This document shows positions 29,928 through 34,835 of a DNA stretch of 34,835 nucleotides, piece after piece. The notes below the pieces were generated by a model. The model was not told the origin of the DNA. It was given only the letters and a program-made list of their open reading frames with translations, and did not search any database. Position 1 is the stretch's first letter, and each line of letters begins with the position of its first letter. This DNA is from Nitrospirales bacterium (GTDB taxonomy: Bacteria > Nitrospirota > Nitrospiria > Nitrospirales > UBA8639), in assembly GCA_021604005.1 (NCBI GenBank), contig BQIV01000045.1, positions 1 to 34,835 on the forward strand, given 5' to 3'. Made by a program: the position numbers and the translations under genes.

Positions 29928-32129
29928 GTGCGCTTTATAGGAAATGGGCCAAACATACCTGATGAGCTTTTAATCGCTCAGGACGAGGGAAATGTAGTTT
30001 TTTTCTGTGGCGCTGGCGTGTCTATGGCTGATGCGAGCCTCCCTAGTTTCTCTGGTTTAGCACAGAAAGTGATGAATGATCTTGGAGCCACAGAGGATAG
30101 TAAAGCCAAACAGCAATTGTCGGCATTTAACCAGATAAATGAAAACTCTCAGACGCGTGGCCTAATCTCGGCAGATCACATTTTTAGTAGCTTGGGGCGA
30201 AGCTTTGACCTTAAAGCTATAAATCGCTCTGTCGCAAAAAGTTTAAATCCTAAAGCAAATCCAAACTTATCCGCGCATAAAACAATATTGAAACTAGCGC
30301 GTTTACGGGGAGGGCAAACACGTTTAATAACGACAAACTTTGATTTGCTCTTTGAGTCTTGCAATAAAAAGCTGAAGTCATGCACGCGTTCAATCCTACC
30401 GCGCATAGAATTTTCAGATAATAATTGGGGCATAGTTCATCTTCATGGAAAAGTGAAGCCTGATTATTCCAGTCCCGCTGATGATGGCTTTGTTCTTTCA
30501 AGTTCAGAATTCGGTGATGCGTATTTGGCTCAAGGTTGGGCAAGAGATTTTGTTAAAGATGTTTTGGAGAAGTTCGTAGCTGTTTTTATAGGTTATTCCG
30601 CAGATGACCCTCCTGTTAGATATCTCCTGGAAGGCTTGCAACAAAGCAAAGGCTCAAACCACAAGATTTATGCTTTTCAATCAGGGCCAGATGATGAATC
30701 GGTAGTACAGTGGGATGAAAAGGGAGTAGAGGCAATAGTTTATGACTGTAGTGGACAATCCCATCAGCAATTGTGGAATACGTTAGAGGCATGGGCCGAT
30801 AGATCAAATGACCCGATTGCATGGAAAAGGAAAGTGCTTTCTAAAAGCCGAAAAAACCCTTCAAAATTGCAGCCTCACGAAAGAGGAATGGTTGCTCATT
30901 TGATAAAATCTCAAACAGGTGCCCGGGCTTTTGAGCAAATGAACCCGCCTATGTCTAGTGAATGGCTATGTGTTCTTGATCCTAGAATAAGACTTAGGCA
31001 ATCAGAACGTGAGACATACCCGTATCCCGGAGGTGAACTAATAAACCCATATCAACTTTATGCGTTAGATGACGACCCCCCTCCATCAGACCGTAACAAG
31101 GAATATAATAGACAAATTGAATCTGAAGCTTGGGACGCCTTTGCTTTAAGTCCCGATGATTATGAAGAGCTAGGCGATCACCACTTACCTTCGGTCCGAG
31201 GCTGCAGAGCAAGCGATCCATCAAGCCTGCCAAGTAGATTAGCTCATTTAGCAAGTTGGATTGGCAAAGTTTCAGAGCAAAGAATTGCAGTATGGTGGGC
31301 AGGGCAACAGTTTTGTCTTCACCCCCATATTTTAAGTAATGTCAAAACAAAAGTTGCCCATGCTGGAGAAAAACCGATTCCAGCGCCTGTGAAGAAGGCA
31401 TGGGATACAATATTTGAATTAAGTTACTTCTACGGAAGAAAAGAAGATCAAGAATATGATCTAAAAATCCTTATTAAGGAATCAGGGTGGAGTAATCGCA
31501 TTATCCGCGAATATGAAAAATTTTCTGCTCCTTTTTTAAAAAGAGGAACGCTCTACACTCGCTCTGTTCCTAGAGATAACAGAAAAAAAATTACGGAACA
31601 CTCGCTTGCAAGGATAGAAGTTGATTATCCAACAGGAATTTATGACATAGAAATTCCAGACGAGTTCCTTGTTCCTGTTTTAAGCTCTTTACGTGCCAAT
31701 CTCGAAAGGGCAATTGACTTAAATCGGGAGTATTCAGGGTGGTTGGATTTGTGTGCGATTGAACTGGATGAGAGCACAGAAGGCCAAGAGTATTCTAGAG
31801 TATATGGTCTGTCCGGTTACGTTCTGCATTTTGTTGGCTTGTTCCGAAGACTGGTTGACCTTGATAAGGAAGAAGCCAGAAGTGAGCATAAAAAATGGCG
31901 CAAAACAGACCCCATATTTACAAGGCTTCGTATATGGGCTTCTGGCGTACAGGCTGTTGCTACTGAGGAAGAATTTGCAGATGAAATAGTCTCACTAAAG
32001 GACACGGATTTTTGGTCTTCTAAGGGAGAGCGAGATTTATTGCTTTCTCTAAAAAAGAGATGGGGAGAGTTATCGCCGACCAATCGTGATCTCATTGAGA
32101 AGAAAATACTCAAGGGGCCTCCAAAATGA
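29928..32129 (+). CDS. SIR2-domain protein, probable anti-phage effector (N-terminal part of split protein)
   Basis: The protein is 733 aa, starting at a GTG behind GGAG. Residues about 20-290 form a SIR2 (SIR2_2-type) NAD-binding domain: VVFFCGAGVS at 23-32, TTNFD at 135-139 (Asn137, Asp139), LHG with catalytic His173, and FIGYSADDPP. All NADase residues are present. After it come about 440 residues with WLCVLDPRIRL, NPYQLYALDDD, SRLAHLASWIG and YVLHFVGLFRRL. In related large SIR2 defence proteins this leads, in one chain, into RLNRLHW and a DUF4020-like end. Here the frame stops after KGPPK, and the next gene overlaps by ATGA. SIR2 effectors deplete NAD on infection. The gene is more AT-rich than its surroundings. 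Confidence 0.88.
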   Translation: MRFIGNGPNIPDELLIAQDEGNVVFFCGAGVSMADASLPSFSGLAQKVMNDLGATEDSKAKQQLSAFNQINENSQTRGLISADHIFSSLGRSFDLKAINRSVAKSLNPKANPNLSAHKTILKLARLRGGQTRLITTNFDLLFESCNKKLKSCTRSILPRIEFSDNNWGIVHLHGKVKPDYSSPADDGFVLSSSEFGDAYLAQGWARDFVKDVLEKFVAVFIGYSADDPPVRYLLEGLQQSKGSNHKIYAFQSGPDDESVVQWDEKGVEAIVYDCSGQSHQQLWNTLEAWADRSNDPIAWKRKVLSKSRKNPSKLQPHERGMVAHLIKSQTGARAFEQMNPPMSSEWLCVLDPRIRLRQSERETYPYPGGELINPYQLYALDDDPPPSDRNKEYNRQIESEAWDAFALSPDDYEELGDHHLPSVRGCRASDPSSLPSRLAHLASWIGKVSEQRIAVWWAGQQFCLHPHILSNVKTKVAHAGEKPIPAPVKKAWDTIFELSYFYGRKEDQEYDLKILIKESGWSNRIIREYEKFSAPFLKRGTLYTRSVPRDNRKKITEHSLARIEVDYPTGIYDIEIPDEFLVPVLSSLRANLERAIDLNREYSGWLDLCAIELDESTEGQEYSRVYGLSGYVLHFVGLFRRLVDLDKEEARSEHKKWRKTDPIFTRLRIWASGVQAVATEEEFADEIVSLKDTDFWSSKGERDLLLSLKKRWGELSPTNRDLIEKKILKGPPK

Positions 32130-33763
32130 AAAGGGTTTCAAAATCAGAGCATAGAGTGAGATCAGCCTTTAAACGTCTAAACCGTCTTCACTGGCTTCAA
32201 AACGAAGGATGTGAATTAAGTTTTGATTTGAGTGCGCTAACAAAAAAACTCCAAAAAGAAGCACCTGAATGGAAACCCGAATATGCTCAAAATGCAGCAG
32301 AAAGCCTTGAAGCCCGTAGTGGATGGATAAGAACTGAAACCGATTGGAGCTCATTGGCCTCACTACCTCTTTCAAAAATTTTAGATCATGCAGCAAGGCG
32401 CAGAGGTGCGGATTTTAGAGACTTAACTGAATACGATCCATTTGCAGGGCTTTGTGATGACGCTCCGTTAAGGGCTTTAGGAGCATTAACTCTAGAATTA
32501 AAGGGGGGGAATTTTTCTTCTAACCATTGGGAAACGTATTTATCAAGGTATAGTCGAAAAAATGACAATTATCGCCTAAAACTTCTTGTAGGTGGGCGAA
32601 TTACCCAAGTCCCTATCGAAGACTTTAAAAATATCCTTTTAACAGCCTCAAGCTGGTTTAAAGTTGTTGGCTCAGAATTAAGAGAAAAGAACCCCAAAAT
32701 GTTCCAGGCAGTTTGGGACAAGTTCATTGACACGATAACACAACATGAGAACTCTTCAGGTTCTAGTTTGGTTAGGCAAGAGATAAAGGAAATTGATTGG
32801 ACAGGTGAGGCTATTAACTCTCCATCTGGAAATCTAGCAGAATTGCATATGACTGATCCTGCAAAGGAGAATTTGGAGGCAGGAAAAGGATATCCCAAAG
32901 CTTGGTTGTCAAAAGTTGATCAATTACTCAAATTACCAAATGATGCTCACCGGTATGCAATGGTTATTTTCGCTTTCAACTTTTCTTGGTTTCATTGTAT
33001 TGACCCTACATGGACAGAACAAACCCTGCTCAAAGTAATAGAAGATGATGAAGACATAGATGATAAGGATGCTATATGGGCGGGTTTTATGTGGGGAGCA
33101 AGAAGGCTAAATGCGGACTTGTATATCAAGCTAAAACCTCATCTATTGAAAATGGCCAATGAAAGGGTTTCGGAACGAAGAAGACATGTGGAAGTATTGG
33201 CAGGAGTTCTTTTATCTGGTTGGGGGTCAAAGGATGAGAAGAAGCGTCGCTTTGTTACTGATGAAGAGTTGCGAAATGTCTTATTAAACTCTGGGGAGGA
33301 CTTTAGAAGCCATATCCTTTGGCATTTGGAACGCTGGTCTAAAGATAAGCAGAATGATTGGGATAAAGAAATTTTTGAATTTTTACAAAATGTTTGGCCC
33401 AAGCATAAAAAGGTTAGGACCAGTAAAACTTCTGCAAGACTTTGTGAAATTGCTTTACACCAAACAGATAACTTTCCAGCTGTCAGTCAGCAAGTTGCTC
33501 AATTAGTTTCTAAGATCGGGAATGAGCATGCTTATATACCTGAAATCAGAAAAACTGGAAGACACGAAGATGAGGGCAGCCATAATTTAGTATCAAAATA
33601 CCCAGAAGATTATCTCAATTTATTATATGCCATCCTTTCAGACCAACCGCATCAGTGGCCTTACCGAACGAATGATGTTTTGAAAAAAATCGAGAAAAGC
33701 GATCCTAAACTTTTAAATGATCCGCGCCTTATCGAATTAAAGGCCAGACTAAACGAGCTTTGA
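32126..33763 (+). CDS. C-terminal partner of the SIR2 protein (DUF4020-like)
   Basis: The protein is 545 aa and soluble. Its first 20 residues run into FKRLNRLHWLQNEGCEL, followed by SLEARSGWIRTETDW, PLSKILDHAARR, YDPFAGLCDDAPLRALGALTLE and a Trp-rich helical C-terminal region. I recognise this as the C-terminal half of long SIR2/DUF4020-type proteins that normally continue from ...GPP to LNRLHW in one chain. The ATG overlaps the SIR2 stop as ATGA (32126-32129), giving tight coupling. It contains no enzyme motif I can identify, so it probably serves as sensor or scaffold. Joined to the upstream gene the pair totals about 1278 residues, in line with the fused proteins. AT-rich, as its neighbours. 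Confidence 0.8.
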   Translation: MKRVSKSEHRVRSAFKRLNRLHWLQNEGCELSFDLSALTKKLQKEAPEWKPEYAQNAAESLEARSGWIRTETDWSSLASLPLSKILDHAARRRGADFRDLTEYDPFAGLCDDAPLRALGALTLELKGGNFSSNHWETYLSRYSRKNDNYRLKLLVGGRITQVPIEDFKNILLTASSWFKVVGSELREKNPKMFQAVWDKFIDTITQHENSSGSSLVRQEIKEIDWTGEAINSPSGNLAELHMTDPAKENLEAGKGYPKAWLSKVDQLLKLPNDAHRYAMVIFAFNFSWFHCIDPTWTEQTLLKVIEDDEDIDDKDAIWAGFMWGARRLNADLYIKLKPHLLKMANERVSERRRHVEVLAGVLLSGWGSKDEKKRRFVTDEELRNVLLNSGEDFRSHILWHLERWSKDKQNDWDKEIFEFLQNVWPKHKKVRTSKTSARLCEIALHQTDNFPAVSQQVAQLVSKIGNEHAYIPEIRKTGRHEDEGSHNLVSKYPEDYLNLLYAILSDQPHQWPYRTNDVLKKIEKSDPKLLNDPRLIELKARLNEL

Positions 33764-33921
33764 TTGAATGTCCGTTAATGGCCTGCAAGCGTCCAATCAG
33801 AAGCATGGAATAGATTGCAAAAATTGATGGTCGCAAAGCGACCCCAAGCGGTCATTACCTATAAAAATAATCGAATTACACAAACACCATCAATTCACTG
33901 TTAACTTGAGCAAAGGACATC

Positions 33922-34695
33922 ATGAAGTCTCGTTCTCGATTAATGCTAGAAAAATCTATAGCTGCAATGCTTTCAGCAATAGAGATCTATAATAAGCCTG
34001 ATTTTAAATATCGTGAAGAGACTTTTTCAGTCCTGTGCATTAATTCATGGGAGCTACTCTTCAAAGCAAAAGTCCTAAACTTGGCATGTAATAAACTGTC
34101 TGCGTTGTATTTAATGGAGCACCAAACCCTCAAGACAGGAAAAAAATCGTCCACTAAAAGGCGAAAAAAGAATAGATCTGGTAATCCAATGTCTATAGGT
34201 CTATTTGAAGCGTATAGAATCGTTAACGAGGAATACGGTGTCAAAATTGAAAGGGCTGTAAATGATAATCTAATTGCTCTTACTGAGATCAGAGATAACT
34301 CGATACACTTCGTAAACGATGACTTTCTACTATCTTTGAAAGTACAGGAACTTGGTAGTGCCTCTCTTCAAAATTATCTTCATTTAGTATCAGCTTGGTT
34401 TGGAGATGTCCTATCCGTGTATAATTTCTTTCTAATGCCACTTTCATTTTTCAGAACCTTTAGCGAAGTACCAGGTGTTTCCCTTAACTCTAGCGAAATC
34501 AAAGTTTTAGAATACATAAGAAAGACGGAGGAACCCTATGATGAGGTTGAGAATGTTAGAGACTATAACTTAACACTGAGAATTGATATGAAGTTCCAAA
34601 AGGTCAAAAGCACATCTGGAATGCCAATTCAAATTTCTAATGATTCCAATGCTATAGCTGTACAAATTTCTGAAGAAGACTTCACCGAAAAGTAA
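33922..34695 (+). CDS. DUF3644 protein, probably truncated at its C-terminus by an IS
   Basis: The protein is 257 aa. RLMLEKSIAAMLSAIEIYNKPDFKYREETFSVLCINSWELLFKAKVL in successive blocks is the DUF3644 signature, followed by a Lys/Arg-rich linker (KKSSTKRRKKNRSG), RDNSIHFVN, and the C-terminal block VQISEED. In the longer family members I recall, EED is followed by a KYP(L/W)DYKELV-type segment and many more residues; here the frame stops after FTEK. A probable IS3-family end begins within about 10 bp. DUF3644 genes often occur in defence and restriction islands. An AAAGGA site precedes the start. It lies 159 bp after the SIR2 pair in the same direction. Confidence 0.82.
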   Translation: MKSRSRLMLEKSIAAMLSAIEIYNKPDFKYREETFSVLCINSWELLFKAKVLNLACNKLSALYLMEHQTLKTGKKSSTKRRKKNRSGNPMSIGLFEAYRIVNEEYGVKIERAVNDNLIALTEIRDNSIHFVNDDFLLSLKVQELGSASLQNYLHLVSAWFGDVLSVYNFFLMPLSFFRTFSEVPGVSLNSSEIKVLEYIRKTEEPYDEVENVRDYNLTLRIDMKFQKVKSTSGMPIQISNDSNAIAVQISEEDFTEK

Positions 34696-34696
34696 G

Positions 34697-34835
34697 AGGT
34701 GGCCCCAAGAAACTGCACAACAGGCTAAGTGGATACGCTCCGCCAATCATGGCATGATGATGCCAGTGACGAAAGGAGCAAATCATGAAGAGACGACCTC
34801 GACGGAACCATTCTCCGGCCTTTAAGTCCAAAGTG
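34697..34835 (+). mobile_element. IS3-family insertion sequence, left end (runs off window)
   Basis: A TGGCCCC-beginning segment at 34700 has the TG start and GC-rich sequence expected of an IS3-family inverted repeat, and lies just before the transposase start. The exact left boundary cannot be fixed without the right end; a site between about 34693 and 34702 would fit. Confidence 0.55.
34785..34835 (+). CDS. IS3-family transposase OrfA, first 17 codons
   Basis: The ATG has AAAGGAG seven bases upstream, and the frame MKRRPRRNHSPAFKSKV is the familiar N-terminus of IS3-family OrfA, the helix-turn-helix protein that continues as ALAA...ELAEKF. It should be joined to OrfB (DDE integrase) by -1 frameshift beyond the window. 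Confidence 0.8.
   Translation, partial: MKRRPRRNHSPAFKSKV

Overview
The window looks like a chromosomal stretch of a Gram-negative bacterium: there are lipoprotein and Sec signal peptides, a TraF/FadL-type outer-membrane protein, a haem-c lipoprotein and an NfeD-SPFH pair. The TusA-DsrE2 pair, the haem-c lipoprotein and the repeat-rich intergenic DNA would suit a Nitrospirota-like organism, but that is a guess; no rRNA or other phylogenetic marker is present.

Layout. 1-2834 is a gene graveyard: the 3' end of a mobile-element-type hypothetical gene, the detached C-terminus of a RapA helicase, one intact hypothetical gene, and more than 1.3 kb of hairpins and decayed DNA. 2835-9746 carries housekeeping-type genes: a hypothetical protein, an SPFH/NfeD membrane pair, a pentapeptide-repeat protein, a TraF-like outer-membrane protein, a newly called 59-aa membrane peptide and a dCMP-deaminase family enzyme. 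10027-14948 is a probable accessory segment: a giant TM0106-type nuclease-helicase, the 3' half of a tRNA-Lys(CTT), and a frameshifted ATPase. 14983-29774 returns to cellular genes: a redoxin, TusA + DsrE2, glutamate formimidoyltransferase, a CBS protein, a voltage-gated cation channel, a haem-c lipoprotein, two VOC proteins with a small membrane protein, a secreted M28 peptidase, a DUF4143 ATPase with a palindrome at its start, SRPBCC proteins and a ROK sugar kinase. 29928-34835 is an AT-rich defence-like island: a SIR2 gene and a translationally coupled second gene that together look like one split SIR2/DUF4020-type defence protein, then a DUF3644 gene whose 3' end appears cut off by an IS3-family element running off the window.

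Intergenic DNA is unusually long and shares dispersed repeats. One composite repeat is found at 6390-6737 and 16075-16585, with partial copies near 7006, 27918 and 28684-28837.

Most noteworthy: the split SIR2 system with its DUF3644 neighbour, the tRNA-Lys fragment as a possible island boundary, the acidic (calcium-type) selectivity filter of the ion channel, the perfect palindrome in front of the DUF4143 ATPase, and the modular repeat family.
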